A stretch of DNA of 41,928 nucleotides from Opitutales bacterium (lineage in GTDB: Bacteria; Verrucomicrobiota; Verrucomicrobiia; Opitutales; Oceanipulchritudinaceae). Under the pieces are notes generated by a model. That model was not told where the DNA came from. It searched no databases and saw only the letters and a program-made list of their open reading frames with translations. Below, in pieces: positions 15,442 to 24,086 of the stretch. Position 1 is the stretch's first letter. Every line of letters begins with the position of its first letter. The translations under genes were made by a program, and so were the position numbers. The DNA lies in contig JAFIGH010000039.1 in NCBI GenBank assembly GCA_020831525.1, positions 1 through 41,928 on the forward strand, written 5' to 3'.

Positions 15442-16677
15442 CTATTCGGACTTGTTGAAGTTGACGTAGCCTTCGGTGAGGTCGGCGGAAAGGAGGCGGT
15501 AGGCATGACGCCCCGCGCCGAGATCGAGCCGGATGGTGAAGCGCGGCCGGGCGACGATTTTCTTCCAGCGCGGCTTGTTTTGGGCAGCGGCGGTGCCCGC
15601 AGCGAAGACGGGCACGGGCTTGTGCTTGGCCGAGGCCGCGTAAGCGAGTGCTACCCGCGCGGGATCGAAGGCGGCGTGCGCATAACCGGCCGCATCGAGA
15701 ATACGCCCCCAGTTCGGGTCGTTGCCGTACCATGAGGATTTGACGAGGAGCGAGTTGCCGATGGCGCGGGCCACGGCCTCGGCGTCCGCGCGCGAAGCCG
15801 CGCCCCCGACGAGCAGTTCGACGACCTTGGTGATTTTCTCGCCGTCGCCCACGATCTTTTCGGCGAGCGCGTCGCAGACAAGGCGCACGGCTTCGCGGAA
15901 ACGGGCGAGGTCCCCGCCCGCCGGGCGCACGCCGGAGGCACCGTTGGCGAGAAGGAGCACGGTGTCGTTGGTCGACATGTCGCCGTCGACGGTGATGGCA
16001 TTGAAGGTCGTGTCCACCGCATCGCCCAAGGCCTTGCGGAGCCCACCGGGAGCGACCATGGCGTCGGTGGCGAGAAAGGCGAGCATTGTGGCCATGCCCG
16101 GCTCGATCATGCCCGCGCCCTTGGCCATACCCGCCACGGTGAAGGTACCGGCGGCGGTCATGACGCGCGCGGTGGCGACCTTTCGGCGGGTGTCCGAGGT
16201 GAGGATGGCATCGGCGGCGCGTTCGCCGTGGGTCGCCGTCGACCCGAGATCCGCGCCGGCCAGTGCGATGCCGCGCCCGAGGCGGTCCATGGGCAGGGCT
16301 TCGCCGATGCGCCCGGTGGAGCAGACGAAGACTTCGCCCGCTTCGCAACCGGCGGCCTCGGCGGCGAGCGCCTGCATGCGCTCGGCATCACCGTGTCCCC
16401 GCTCGCCCGTGCAGGCGTTGGCATTGCCGCTATTGGCGACTACCGCACGCACGCGGCTGCCCCCGCGCAGCACTTCCCGGCATAGAGCAACCGGCGCTGC
16501 CGCAAAGGCATTGCGTGTGAACACACCGGCGGAGGCGGCGGGCGCATCGGAAACGATGAGCGCCACATCGAGCCGGTCGTCGCCCTTGCCGCGAATATCG
16601 GCGGCGGCACCGTTGAGGCGGAAGCCCGCGACATCGGCGATGCCGCTGGAGCGGGGTTGGAGGCGGAGTTCGGACAT
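15442..16677 (-). CDS. argJ: Bifunctional glutamate N-acetyltransferase / ornithine acetyltransferase
   Basis: ArgJ moves the acetyl group from N-acetylornithine to glutamate, recycling it; many also use acetyl-CoA. The 411-residue precursor should cut itself between A196 and T197 in KGAGMIEPGMATMLAF, freeing the Thr nucleophile. Other family segments are VVANSGNANACTG, VCSTGRIGEALP, DGDMSTNDTVL and YGNDPNWGRI. The ending YVNFNKSE replaces the more usual YV(T/R)INA tail. The presence of argJ fits the absence of argA and argE in this operon. Confidence 0.95.
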   Translation of the reverse strand: MSELRLQPRSSGIADVAGFRLNGAAADIRGKGDDRLDVALIVSDAPAASAGVFTRNAFAAAPVALCREVLRGGSRVRAVVANSGNANACTGERGHGDAERMQALAAEAAGCEAGEVFVCSTGRIGEALPMDRLGRGIALAGADLGSTATHGERAADAILTSDTRRKVATARVMTAAGTFTVAGMAKGAGMIEPGMATMLAFLATDAMVAPGGLRKALGDAVDTTFNAITVDGDMSTNDTVLLLANGASGVRPAGGDLARFREAVRLVCDALAEKIVGDGEKITKVVELLVGGAASRADAEAVARAIGNSLLVKSSWYGNDPNWGRILDAAGYAHAAFDPARVALAYAASAKHKPVPVFAAGTAAAQNKPRWKKIVARPRFTIRLDLGAGRHAYRLLSADLTEGYVNFNKSE

Positions 16678-16725
16678 GGCGGTGAGTGGGAGTGTCGTGT
16701 CGGCGGGCGGCGGCTAAAGACGGCC

Positions 16726-17748
16726 CTACAGCAGCCCGTCCGTCTCAGGCAGGCCGAAAAGCCGGTTGCATATCTGCACGGCCTGACCGCCCGCCCCTTT
16801 CAAGAGGTTGTCGATGACACTGGTAATGACGAATGCTCCGGTGCGCTCGTCATACACGATGGAGAGGTCGCAGCGGTTGGTGTGGACGACGTTGCGCGTG
16901 TCCGGAAACGTCCCGGACGGCAGCAACCGCACAAAGGGCGCGTCGTCAAAAGCCGCGCGCAGCGCCTCCTCCGCGGCGGCGAGGGAGCCGGCCGCGCGGG
17001 CCACGATGGTCGTGGCGATGCCCCGCGCCATGGGAACGAGGTGGGGCGTGAACTGCACGACGACTTCGCGCCCGGCGGCGGCGGAGAGCTGTTCCTCGAT
17101 CTCGGAAAGGTGGCGGTGGCGCGGCGCACCGTAGGCGACGACGCTGCTGTCCCGCTCGCAGTAGCTGAAGAAAGCAGTGGCCTTGCGGCCCGCGCCGGAG
17201 ACGCCGCTCACGCTGTTGATGACGATGCCCTCCGCCTCAACAAGGCCCGCGCGCAGGAGCGGAACGAGCGGAAGCTGCACGCTCGTCGGGTAGCAGCCCG
17301 GGCAGGCGATGAGGCGCGCAGTTTCCCACCCCGGCGCAGCAAGTTCCGGCAGGACGTAGGGCGCGGCGGCGAGTAGTTCCGGATCTGGATGGTCGGTCCC
17401 GTAGTAATCTGCATATACGGCCGAATCACCCAGCCGGAAGTCCGCGCTCAGGTCGATGACGCGCACCCCGGCGTCATACAGCGGGCGCGCGAATCCCGCT
17501 GCCACGCCGTGCGGCAGGGCGAGAAACACGACATCGGCACCGGTATCCGCAAGAGCCCGCGGATCGGCCGCGCAAAACGCAAGGTCGCCGGGCAGATCGC
17601 CGAGTCCGGGCATCGCCTCCCCGACGGGCCGCCCCGCCTCGGACCGCGAGGCGACAAAGGCCAGCCCCGCCTGCGGATGGCGTGCGATGAGCCGCACGAG
17701 CGCCTCGCCGGAGTATCCGGTGGCGCCGATTATGCCTGCTTTGATCAT
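16726..17748 (-). CDS. argC: N-acetyl-gamma-glutamyl-phosphate reductase
   Basis: ArgC reduces N-acetylglutamyl phosphate to the semialdehyde with NADPH. The 340-residue protein starts MIKAGIIGATGYSGEALVRL (nucleotide-binding GxTGYxG), has LIACPGCYPTSV with catalytic C152, and HRHLSEIEEQL and HLVPMARGI in the C-terminal part. ATG at 17748 was chosen from homology; an upstream ATG at 17835 falls inside a terminator hairpin and is not credible. It is the first arg gene, only about 28 bases past the T run of the terminator after rpsI. Confidence 0.95.
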   Translation of the reverse strand: MIKAGIIGATGYSGEALVRLIARHPQAGLAFVASRSEAGRPVGEAMPGLGDLPGDLAFCAADPRALADTGADVVFLALPHGVAAGFARPLYDAGVRVIDLSADFRLGDSAVYADYYGTDHPDPELLAAAPYVLPELAAPGWETARLIACPGCYPTSVQLPLVPLLRAGLVEAEGIVINSVSGVSGAGRKATAFFSYCERDSSVVAYGAPRHRHLSEIEEQLSAAAGREVVVQFTPHLVPMARGIATTIVARAAGSLAAAEEALRAAFDDAPFVRLLPSGTFPDTRNVVHTNRCDLSIVYDERTGAFVITSVIDNLLKGAGGQAVQICNRLFGLPETDGLL

Positions 17749-17775
17749 GTTCGTTTCAGTCTTGGCGGAAATTCG

Positions 17776-17833
17776 GAAAAAAGAAAGCCCTTCCCCCGCA
17801 CCGGGCACTTGCGTACCAGGGAGGGGGAAGGGC
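17776..17833 (-). terminator. Strong rho-independent terminator between rpsI and argC
   Basis: Read on the minus strand the arms are GCCCTTCCCCC (17833-17823) and GGGGGAAGGGC (17797-17787), perfectly paired over 11 bases, followed by TTTCTTTTTT (17786-17777). It ends the rplM-rpsI transcript or controls its passage into argC. A T-rich stretch also precedes the hairpin. Confidence 0.85.
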
Positions 17834-17850
17834 AAAAAGATAAACCCTGG
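17816..17850 (-). promoter_or_regulatory. Possible anti-terminator stem before the arg operon
   Basis: On the minus strand CCAGGG (17850-17845) can pair with CCCTGG (17821-17816). The 23-base loop contains the whole 5' arm of the terminator (17833-17823), so the two structures would compete. This is the geometry of an attenuator. It is only a 6-pair stem and may be chance. Confidence 0.3.
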
Positions 17851-17859
17851 AACGGGAAA

Positions 17860-18267
17860 TTAACGCTTACTGAACTGGAATCGCTTGCGCGCGCCGGGCT
17901 GGCCCGCCTTCTTGCGCTCGCGACGGCGCGGATCGCGCTTGAGGTGCCCGGCCTTCTTCAAGCTGCCGCGCAGCTCGGGGTCGTGCTTCACGAGGGCGCG
18001 TGCAATGGCGAGAGCGATCGCCGTCGCCTGGCCGTGCTTGCCGCCGCCTATGGCGCGGGCGGCGACATCGAACTGGTCGCGCATCTCCACAGTCTGCAGG
18101 GGCGCGGAGGCTTCGGTGACAAGCGCCTCCGAGCCGAAGTAATCCTCGACGCTTGCGCCGTTGACGGTGAAGGCGCCGGAACCGGAAGTGCTCAGGCGCG
18201 CACGGGCCGAGGCAGTCTTGCGACGGCCGGTGCCAAGAAGAAAGGGTGTCGCGGTTTCAGTGGTCAT
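17860..18267 (-). CDS. rpsI: Small ribosomal subunit protein uS9
   Basis: S9 sits in the head of the 30S subunit and its C-terminal tail reaches the P-site tRNA. The 135-residue protein has LLGTGRRKTASARARL, IGGGKHGQATAIALAIARAL and the conserved end ARKRFQFSKR. It follows rplM by 28 bases, the usual bacterial pairing, and is followed by a strong terminator and argC. Confidence 0.97.
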   Translation of the reverse strand: MTTETATPFLLGTGRRKTASARARLSTSGSGAFTVNGASVEDYFGSEALVTEASAPLQTVEMRDQFDVAARAIGGGKHGQATAIALAIARALVKHDPELRGSLKKAGHLKRDPRRRERKKAGQPGARKRFQFSKR

Positions 18268-18295
18268 GCAACAAATCGAAATCGGGTGAAAAGAA

Positions 18296-18724
18296 TCAGA
18301 CAGCGAGAGCCTCGGGCTGCTGCGCGGCGTGCGGGTGCTCCGCGCCGGCGTAGACCTTGAGCTTTTTCAATTGCGCGCGGCCGAGGCGGTTGCGCGGCAA
18401 CATGCCTTTCACGGCATGGGTGATGATAAACTCCGGGCGGCGGTCGCGGAACTCCTTGAGGGAGACGCGGTATTCGTTGCCCTTGTAGCCGCTGTAGAAC
18501 ATATAGGACTTGTCCGTTTCCTTGCGGCCGGTCACCGCCACTTTGTCGGCATTGATGACAACGACAAAGTCGCCCGTATCGACATGCGGCGTGTAGGTCG
18601 GACGGCGACGACCGCGCAACGTGTTGGCGATCTCCACGGCGAGACGCCCCAGCACTTTGCCGGACGCGTCCACCACATACCACTTCGGATCTACGTCCGC
18701 TTGCTTGGCCAAATAGGTTTTCAT
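18296..18724 (-). CDS. rplM: Large ribosomal subunit protein uL13
   Basis: L13 is an early-binding 50S protein. The 142-residue product begins [20 protein letters not shown] and has [39 protein letters not shown] and [19 protein letters not shown], as expected along its length. It is co-directional with rpsI. A TTGACA lies 41 bases upstream of the ATG. Confidence 0.97.
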   Translation of the reverse strand: MKTYLAKQADVDPKWYVVDASGKVLGRLAVEIANTLRGRRRPTYTPHVDTGDFVVVINADKVAVTGRKETDKSYMFYSGYKGNEYRVSLKEFRDRRPEFIITHAVKGMLPRNRLGRAQLKKLKVYAGAEHPHAAQQPEALAV

Positions 18725-18764
18725 AACGAGAAAAACCGGAGAGAGAAGATTCCCCGCGCTCCCC

Positions 18765-18770
18765 TGTCAA
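18765..18770 (-). promoter_or_regulatory. Possible -35 element of rplM-rpsI
   Basis: TTGACA on the minus strand, 40 bases before the rplM start. Seventeen bases downstream lies TTCTCT, a poor -10. Position supports it, sequence only partly. Confidence 0.35.
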
Positions 18771-18783
18771 TCCTTTCATCGAC

Positions 18784-18819
18784 GAAAAAAAGCCCGCGCC
18801 CCCGAAAAGGGGCGCGGGC
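18784..18819 (-). terminator. Rho-independent terminator after the TorF-like gene
   Basis: On the minus strand GCCCGCGCCCC pairs with GGGGCGCGGGC (arms 18819-18809 and 18802-18792) around a short loop, followed by a run of seven T before CGTC. It lies about 40 bases past the stop codon of the outer-membrane protein gene. Confidence 0.85.
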
Positions 18820-18859
18820 CGTAGGTTTCTAATTCAATAGGTGTTTTTGCGGCCAAGGC

Positions 18860-19573
18860 TCAGAAGCCGGCGGACACGGCAAGACCGTAGAAGAAACGGT
18901 TGTCGCGGGTGCGGCCCGCGAAGTCGTACTTCTCGTCGGCCCAGGACCAACCTGCGCTGACCGTCGCCGAAACGTAGTCGTTGAAGGCGTAGGTGAAGCC
19001 GGCGTCGACGCCGAAGTACCAGTAGTCGCCTCCACCGCTGATGTCGCTGTAGCCGAGGTGCGCGCCGAGGTCGAACGTCGTGTCGACGGCGACTTCCCAG
19101 CTGTCACCACCGGAGACTTCCACCGTCCAGGACTTCACGTCGAAGTCGCGGAAGATGTAGATCGCGGGGGTGAACGGAACTTCCCAAGCGAGACCGCCAT
19201 ACACCTCGAAGGTGTTGACGTCGCTGTCGAAGAACTTGCTCTGCGCGTTCGGGTACGTGTAGTAGGTGAACCCGACGTCGGCGCTGACCAACTCCGAGAT
19301 GCCCCAGCCGTAACCGGCGTAGAAATCGACTTCGTTGTCGATCTCATAACCGTTTACGGTGTGGTTCGCGGGAAGCGCCGCCCAGATACCGGCGTAGAAA
19401 CCGGCAACCTCGAAGTCGAGGGAGGGCATGAACGTTTCCTCGGCGAGCTGCACACCACGGAACACGTAAGAGGACTGCCATTCCCACGTCGTGGTCACGG
19501 AGATGTCCTCTTGGGCGTTGAGTGCGGTGAAACCGGCAGCCGAAGCCGCAAGGATTGCTATCGTCTTTTTCAT
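18860..19573 (-). CDS. TorF-like outer-membrane beta-barrel protein
   Basis: The 237-residue protein has a signal peptide (MKKTIAILAASAAGFTALNAQ), then SVTTTWEWQSSYVFRGVQL, the SxYxFRG motif near the N-terminus that marks the TIGR02001-type (TorF) outer-membrane family. The rest alternates aromatic and polar residues as in beta strands and ends in a C-terminal Phe, the signal for barrel assembly. Function is unknown; some relatives are nutrient or stress regulated. The gene is divergent from tal and followed by its own strong terminator, so it is probably a single-gene transcript. TTGACA occurs at 19644-19649 on its strand, about 70 bases upstream. Confidence 0.85.
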   Translation of the reverse strand: MKKTIAILAASAAGFTALNAQEDISVTTTWEWQSSYVFRGVQLAEETFMPSLDFEVAGFYAGIWAALPANHTVNGYEIDNEVDFYAGYGWGISELVSADVGFTYYTYPNAQSKFFDSDVNTFEVYGGLAWEVPFTPAIYIFRDFDVKSWTVEVSGGDSWEVAVDTTFDLGAHLGYSDISGGGDYWYFGVDAGFTYAFNDYVSATVSAGWSWADEKYDFAGRTRDNRFFYGLAVSAGF

Positions 19574-19898
19574 TGTTCTCAGTCTGTAGTATAGGTTGTG
19601 CTTTCTAAGAAAGCGGAGAGGACAATGGAACTCCTTTCCGCCTTGTCAAGAAACTCCGGAGCTATCCAAGCGAATTTCGGGCCAATCTGGGTGTTCTCAT
19701 GGTTTTTTTCGGAGAAAATACCTATGCGCCGTTCCAAACGAGCCCGCACGCCCGGTCGCGGCGCGCATTCGACGGACCGAACCCGCCATTTTCGGTTGCC
19801 GGACCGGTGCCGGACCGGCTAAGAATCATCCCACAAACCATCCGACCAAAAAAAACAATGCGACAAAAACGCGACCACGCGCTGAACAAAAAGTTTCC
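19574..19898. other. Divergent control region between the TorF-like gene and tal
   Basis: No convincing gene. On the minus strand TTGACA lies at 19649-19644. A TATACT-like hexamer at 19593-19588 is too close to the ATG to be a useful -10 with it. On the tal side there is an A-rich stretch (from 19849) directly before the start. No operator was identified. Confidence 0.3.
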
Positions 19899-20876
19899 AT
19901 GACAACGACATCCGCTCTCACGCAACTCGACCAGTTGAAGAAAATGACCACGGTGGTGGCCGATACCGGCGATATCGGAGCCATGCGCGCCTACGAACCG
20001 CGCGACGCCACGACCAATCCCACCCTCATCCTCAAGGCCGTGCAGATGGACGCCTACAGCGCCCTCCTCGAACGGGCCGTGGCTAAAGCGGAGAAAACCG
20101 GCCTACACGGCAAGGCGCTCACCGACGCCGTCATCGAGCGGCTCCTCGTCGAATTCGGTGTGGAAATCCTCAAGATCATTCCCGGCCGCGTCTCCACGGA
20201 AATCGACGCCCGCCTCTCCTTCGACACCGAGTCGACCGTCGAACGCGCACGGGAGATCATCCGCCTCTACGCGGAGCAGGGCGTCGAGCGCGAACGCGTC
20301 CTCATCAAGATCGCCTCCACATGGGAAGGACTCACGGCCGCGCGGACGCTCGAAAAAGAGGGCATCCACTGCAACCTCACCCTTCTCTTCTCCCTCGCCC
20401 AGGCGGTCGTCGCGGCCGAAGGCGGCATCACTCTTATCAGCCCCTTTGTCGGGCGTATTCTGGACTGGTACAAGAAGGAAACCGGCAAAGACTACAGCGC
20501 TCAGGAAGATCCGGGCGTGCAGTCCGTCATCAGCATCTACAACTATTATAAGCACTTCGGCTACAGGACCGAGGTCATGGGCGCGAGCTTCCGCAACGTC
20601 GGTGAAATCATCGCCCTCGCGGGGTGCGACCTCCTCACCATCAGTCCCGACCTTCTCGCCAAGCTGCGCGAAAGCGAAGAGCCGGTGGAACGGGTCCTGA
20701 GCCCCGAGGCCGCCGCCGCCAAACCCATCCAGCGCCTCGATCTCGACGAAAAAACCTTCCGCTGGCATCTCAACGAAGACCCGATGGCGACCGACAAGCT
20801 CGCCGACGGCATCCGCCGGTTCGCCGCCGACACCGAAGCGCTCGCTGACATCATCGAAAGCGAAGTCATCGACTGA
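19899..20876 (+). CDS. tal: Transaldolase (TalB type)
   Basis: Transaldolase moves a dihydroxyacetone unit between sugar phosphates in the non-oxidative pentose phosphate pathway. The 325-residue protein shows [40 protein letters not shown] and [12 protein letters not shown] with the Schiff-base Lys (K137), then [12 protein letters not shown] and [10 protein letters not shown]. Length and motifs fit the class I TalA/TalB group rather than the short fructose-6-phosphate aldolase group. ATG at 19899 was chosen from homology; the frame stays open upstream but without family similarity. The next gene starts 8 bases after its stop codon. Confidence 0.95.
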   Translation: MTTTSALTQLDQLKKMTTVVADTGDIGAMRAYEPRDATTNPTLILKAVQMDAYSALLERAVAKAEKTGLHGKALTDAVIERLLVEFGVEILKIIPGRVSTEIDARLSFDTESTVERAREIIRLYAEQGVERERVLIKIASTWEGLTAARTLEKEGIHCNLTLLFSLAQAVVAAEGGITLISPFVGRILDWYKKETGKDYSAQEDPGVQSVISIYNYYKHFGYRTEVMGASFRNVGEIIALAGCDLLTISPDLLAKLRESEEPVERVLSPEAAAAKPIQRLDLDEKTFRWHLNEDPMATDKLADGIRRFAADTEALADIIESEVID

Positions 20877-20884
20877 GCCCCGCC

Positions 20885-21187
20885 ATGCTACGTCACATCG
20901 TTTTCTTCCGCCTCAAGGACACGCCCGACGGCAAAACGGCGGCCCAGAACGCCGCCGAGTTGAAGCGCCGCCTCGAAGCCCTCTCCCCGCTCGTCCCCGA
21001 AATCCGCTCCCTCGAAGCGGGGCTCGACGTGCTCCACGGCGACGCCTCCTACGACCTTGCCCTCACCGTCGATCTTGACGACCTCGACGCACTCGAACGC
21101 TACCGCGTCCACCCCGAGCACCAGAAAGTCGTCCAGTTCGTGAAGGAAGTCACCTCCGCCCGCGCCGCCGTAGACTACGAACGGTAG
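20885..21187 (+). CDS. Dabb domain (stress-responsive A/B barrel) protein
   Basis: This small 100-residue protein begins MLRHIVFFRLKD, with the conserved N-terminal HIVFF(K/R) strand, and has YDLALTVDLDDLDALERYRVHPEHQKVV, the mid-domain pattern ending in HPxH. Dabb proteins form alpha/beta barrel dimers; roles range from stress response to ring cyclisation and are mostly unknown in bacteria. It starts 8 bases after tal and is almost certainly co-transcribed with it. Confidence 0.88.
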   Translation: MLRHIVFFRLKDTPDGKTAAQNAAELKRRLEALSPLVPEIRSLEAGLDVLHGDASYDLALTVDLDDLDALERYRVHPEHQKVVQFVKEVTSARAAVDYER

Positions 21188-21672
21188 GAGCGCGTCTCCC
21201 GCCGCGGAGCGGGGACAACCCTGTTGCCGGCCCAGATTACGAACACTGCACCCACCAACCGCACACGGACAAGAATGTCCATGCTCCGCGGCCAGACGCC
21301 CGATCCCCGTCAGACCGCCTGCGCGGCGCGCGGCCTGGCGACTTTCGGACGTTTCCGGGCCGCACGCAGGACCGGAGAGCGAGCCGGTGCCTCCGACGGG
21401 CGGGAATCCGCCTCTCGCGCGGCGGGCAACGGCGCAGGCCGTCGAACAGACCTCGACCGCCACCGCATTGCCTGCGGCAGGCAACATTCCGCGGCGAAAA
21501 AGAGGAGAAGCATAGAGGAGAAGAGAGTGAGCAATAGCATAACGTCCTTTCGTGATTCGCCGGTCTTTACGCGAGCTCCGTGCCAACAAGCGCCGAACTT
21601 CCGTATCCCTCTGAAAGACAACAGAATAAAAGATCAGGAAGCTCAGAAAAACATGCCCCGAGGCACAAATCG
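21188..21672. other. Spacer with palindromes between tal-dabb and the SDR gene
   Basis: An imperfect hairpin lies directly after the Dabb stop (arms 21194-21202 and 21209-21216, one bulged T); it has no T run. A short dyad GGACA-AGAA-TGTCC lies at 21267-21280. A weak small minus-strand gene (21310-21540) is listed separately. The rest shows nothing. Confidence 0.4.
21310..21540 (-). CDS. Possible small exported protein, unknown
   Basis: A 76-residue frame begins with a strongly hydrophobic segment (MLLLTLFSSMLLLFFAAECC) and continues as an Arg/Pro/Ala-rich tail. Its ATG has a good ribosome site (GAAAGGACG) at proper spacing, which is why it is listed. There is no recognised domain. The Cys pair after the hydrophobic stretch could be a degenerate lipobox. 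The tail composition could equally come from GC-rich non-coding DNA. Confidence 0.3.
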   Translation of the reverse strand: MLLLTLFSSMLLLFFAAECCLPQAMRWRSRSVRRPAPLPAAREADSRPSEAPARSPVLRAARKRPKVARPRAAQAV

Positions 21673-23103
21673 CTACAAATTGGCGGATTCCGCCGCACGC
21701 CGGGTCTCACCCCGCAAATGACTCCCGAATGCACGCATGACGAACAGGTGAAGTTGGGCCTGCGTGACATTGTAGAAGTGCCATTGAAGCCTGGGCCGGT
21801 AGGCGTGGATCGCCGTAATGACGAACTGCCGCCCGCCGACCTCCCGGAACTCAAACCGTCCCGGCGGTTCAGCCGCTGGGTTTGCGAGAAGCCCGCCGGT
21901 GATAAAAAAAACACACGGATCCAAGTCACTGGTGCTTCCGCGGTCCCGTTCGAGCACGAGAAGCGGCGCGGTAAGCGGATAGAGATGGACGGCAATCCGG
22001 TCGCCCACCCCGCCCCTCACCGAAAGCAGTGGCCGGAAAATCGTCCCGAGCCAGTCGAAATATATCCGCGCCACCCCTTCCGCCCGCACCCCGTCCGGTA
22101 AGAGGACCCGCTGCACGGAGCGTACCCGGCGCTCGTCGCGGAGCATTCGGCTGTCCTTTGCCTGCGTCCGCTCGCGGGGATTGGGAAGGAGGTGCCCGTC
22201 CGCGTCGCAGGAGTCGCGCAGGGATGCCTCAAAAGTCTTCGCGCCGGGGATTATACGGTCGAGGAGCGGGTTCGGCGCAGCGTCGAGATCGTGGCGCAGA
22301 GAGTCGACGAGCGGACTGACGAGCGAACGCGGCGCGCCGCTGAAGACCTGTATCCAAAGTTTGGAAATCCGCACCGAGCGGATGGGTACCGTCACCAACA
22401 AACGGCGCAGCCCGAACGCCCGCGCTCCCGTCTCGATCATCCTGCGGTAGGTCAGCGCGTCCGGACCCGCAAGGTCGTAACAGCCGCCCCGCCATTGCGG
22501 TTCACCGAGAACGATACGGAAGGCCTCGACGAGGTCGTCGATGGCGATGCACCGCGTGCGGGCGTTGACCCATCGCGGCAGAACCATAACCGGAAGGCGG
22601 CGGATAAGGTTTACGAGAATACGCAGCGACGATCCGCCCGGGCCGACGATGACGCCCGCGCGGAGGCGGGTAACGGGAACTCCTGTCGAGCCGAGCGCTG
22701 CCTCCACTTCGAGGCGGCTGCGCAGGTGCGGCGATAGCCCGCTGCCCTCCGGAATGAGCCCGCCGAGAAAAACGATTTCCTCCAAGCCGTTGGCCGCCGC
22801 CATACGGGCGAAATTGTCGGCGAGAAGCAGGTCGAGGTCCTCGAAACGGCTTTGGTTGAGCCGGGCGGAGGGCAGCATGGAATGGACGAGGTAGACCGCG
22901 CGGCGGGTCCCCGCCAGTGCATCGCGCAATTGCGGGAGAGAGAAGAGGTCGCACTGACGCCACTCCGTGTTCCAGTCCGCGGGCGATGACGAAGCCACAA
23001 CCGGAGAGCGCGTGAGAGCGCGGAAGCGGAAGCGGTCGGCAAGCACACGGCGCAGGGCCGAACCGACAAACCCCGAAGCGCCCGCAATGGCAATGGTTTC
23101 CAT
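21673..23103 (-). CDS. NAD(P)-binding SDR-type protein with a DUF2867-like C-terminal domain
   Basis: The 476-residue protein has an N-terminal Rossmann domain (METIAIAGASGFVGSALRRV, GxxGxxG at 8-14; VYLVHSML; IVFLGGLIPEG; RLRAGVIVGPGG), typical of atypical SDRs such as YbjT. A C-terminal region (about 300-476) has DWLGTIFRPLLSVRGGVGDR and FREVGGRQFVITAIHAYRP, resembling DUF2867. The reaction is unknown; relatives are annotated as nucleoside-diphosphate-sugar epimerase-like. ATG at 23103 lies five bases past the oppF stop; TTG at 23112 would overlap it. Co-transcription with the opp operon is likely. Confidence 0.8.
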   Translation of the reverse strand: METIAIAGASGFVGSALRRVLADRFRFRALTRSPVVASSSPADWNTEWRQCDLFSLPQLRDALAGTRRAVYLVHSMLPSARLNQSRFEDLDLLLADNFARMAAANGLEEIVFLGGLIPEGSGLSPHLRSRLEVEAALGSTGVPVTRLRAGVIVGPGGSSLRILVNLIRRLPVMVLPRWVNARTRCIAIDDLVEAFRIVLGEPQWRGGCYDLAGPDALTYRRMIETGARAFGLRRLLVTVPIRSVRISKLWIQVFSGAPRSLVSPLVDSLRHDLDAAPNPLLDRIIPGAKTFEASLRDSCDADGHLLPNPRERTQAKDSRMLRDERRVRSVQRVLLPDGVRAEGVARIYFDWLGTIFRPLLSVRGGVGDRIAVHLYPLTAPLLVLERDRGSTSDLDPCVFFITGGLLANPAAEPPGRFEFREVGGRQFVITAIHAYRPRLQWHFYNVTQAQLHLFVMRAFGSHLRGETRRAAESANL

Positions 23104-23108
23104 GTCCG

Positions 23109-24086
23109 TCAAAGCGCGACGGTTTTGCGCGCGGCGAGGAAAACTTCGGCTTCGCCCACAAAGTGCCCGGGCGCAACCTCCTTCATGGCGGGCGCCGACG
23201 TCACCGCTTCGTCCACCCCGTAGAGCGGCGACGGCGGATCGCCTTCAAGGACAATGCGCTTGCGCGTCCGTTCCACGTCGGGGTCCGGCACGGGCACAGC
23301 GGATATGAGCGCCTTGGTATACGGATGCGCCGGGTTTTCCATCACCTCGGTGGCCGGCCCCAGCTCGACAATACGCCCCAGATACATGACAGCGATGCGG
23401 TCGGCGATGTACTTCACCACGGAGAGGTCGTGCGAGATGAAGAGCATTGTCAGGTTCATCTCCGCCGCGAGACGGTTGAGCAGATTGAGAATTTGCGACT
23501 GGATGGACACATCCAAAGCCGACACCGGCTCGTCCGCGAGAATGAGCTTGGGCTGCGGCGCGAGCGCTCGGGCGATGGCGATGCGCTGCCGCTGCCCGCC
23601 CGAAAATTCGTGCGGGTACTTTCGCATGAGCGCCGCGTTGAGGCCCACCGTCTCCATCAACACGGCCACGGCGGCAAGCAGCTTGCGCCCGGAGAGCCGA
23701 CGGCGCGTACGGATCGCCTCCGCGAGCGTGTCGTAGACGGTCAGCCGAGGATTGAGCGAGGCGTAGGGATCCTGGAAAATCATCTGGAAATTGATCCGCT
23801 GCCGCCGCACCTCCGCGTCGCTCAAGGCCGTCAGCTCACGCCCCTCCAGAAAGATCTTTCCGCTCGTCGCCCGCTGCAACTGCATGATCGTCCGCGAGAG
23901 TGTCGTCTTACCGCAGCCCGACTCGCCGACCAGCCCGAGCACCTCCCCCTCCCGCAATGTCAGGCTCACGTCGTCGACAGCGCGCACCTGCCCCACAGTC
24001 CGCTTCATGATCATTCCCTTCGTGATGGGGAACCACGTCTTTACGTTCTGCAGGACGAGGAAGTCCTCCCGCTTTTCAGCACTCAT
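23109..24086 (-). CDS. oppF: Oligopeptide ABC transporter ATP-binding protein OppF/DppF
   Basis: One of the two ATPases that power peptide import. The 325-residue protein has Walker A GESGCGKT (54-61), MIFQDPYASLNPR, the signature SGGQRQR, Walker B LILADEP and the switch His in LFISHDLS. The C-terminal oligopeptide-transporter extension (HPYTKALISAVPVPDP) with its Cys-poor tail is present; the four Cys that bind an iron-sulfur cluster in some relatives are not seen. It overlaps oppD by 11 bases. Confidence 0.93.
   Translation of the reverse strand: MSAEKREDFLVLQNVKTWFPITKGMIMKRTVGQVRAVDDVSLTLREGEVLGLVGESGCGKTTLSRTIMQLQRATSGKIFLEGRELTALSDAEVRRQRINFQMIFQDPYASLNPRLTVYDTLAEAIRTRRRLSGRKLLAAVAVLMETVGLNAALMRKYPHEFSGGQRQRIAIARALAPQPKLILADEPVSALDVSIQSQILNLLNRLAAEMNLTMLFISHDLSVVKYIADRIAVMYLGRIVELGPATEVMENPAHPYTKALISAVPVPDPDVERTRKRIVLEGDPPSPLYGVDEAVTSAPAMKEVAPGHFVGEAEVFLAARKTVAL

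Noticed and set aside
19625-19822. 65-residue frame with a GGAG site upstream of tal
   Set aside because: No domain, Arg-rich tail, sits in the divergent promoter region; not enough to call a gene.
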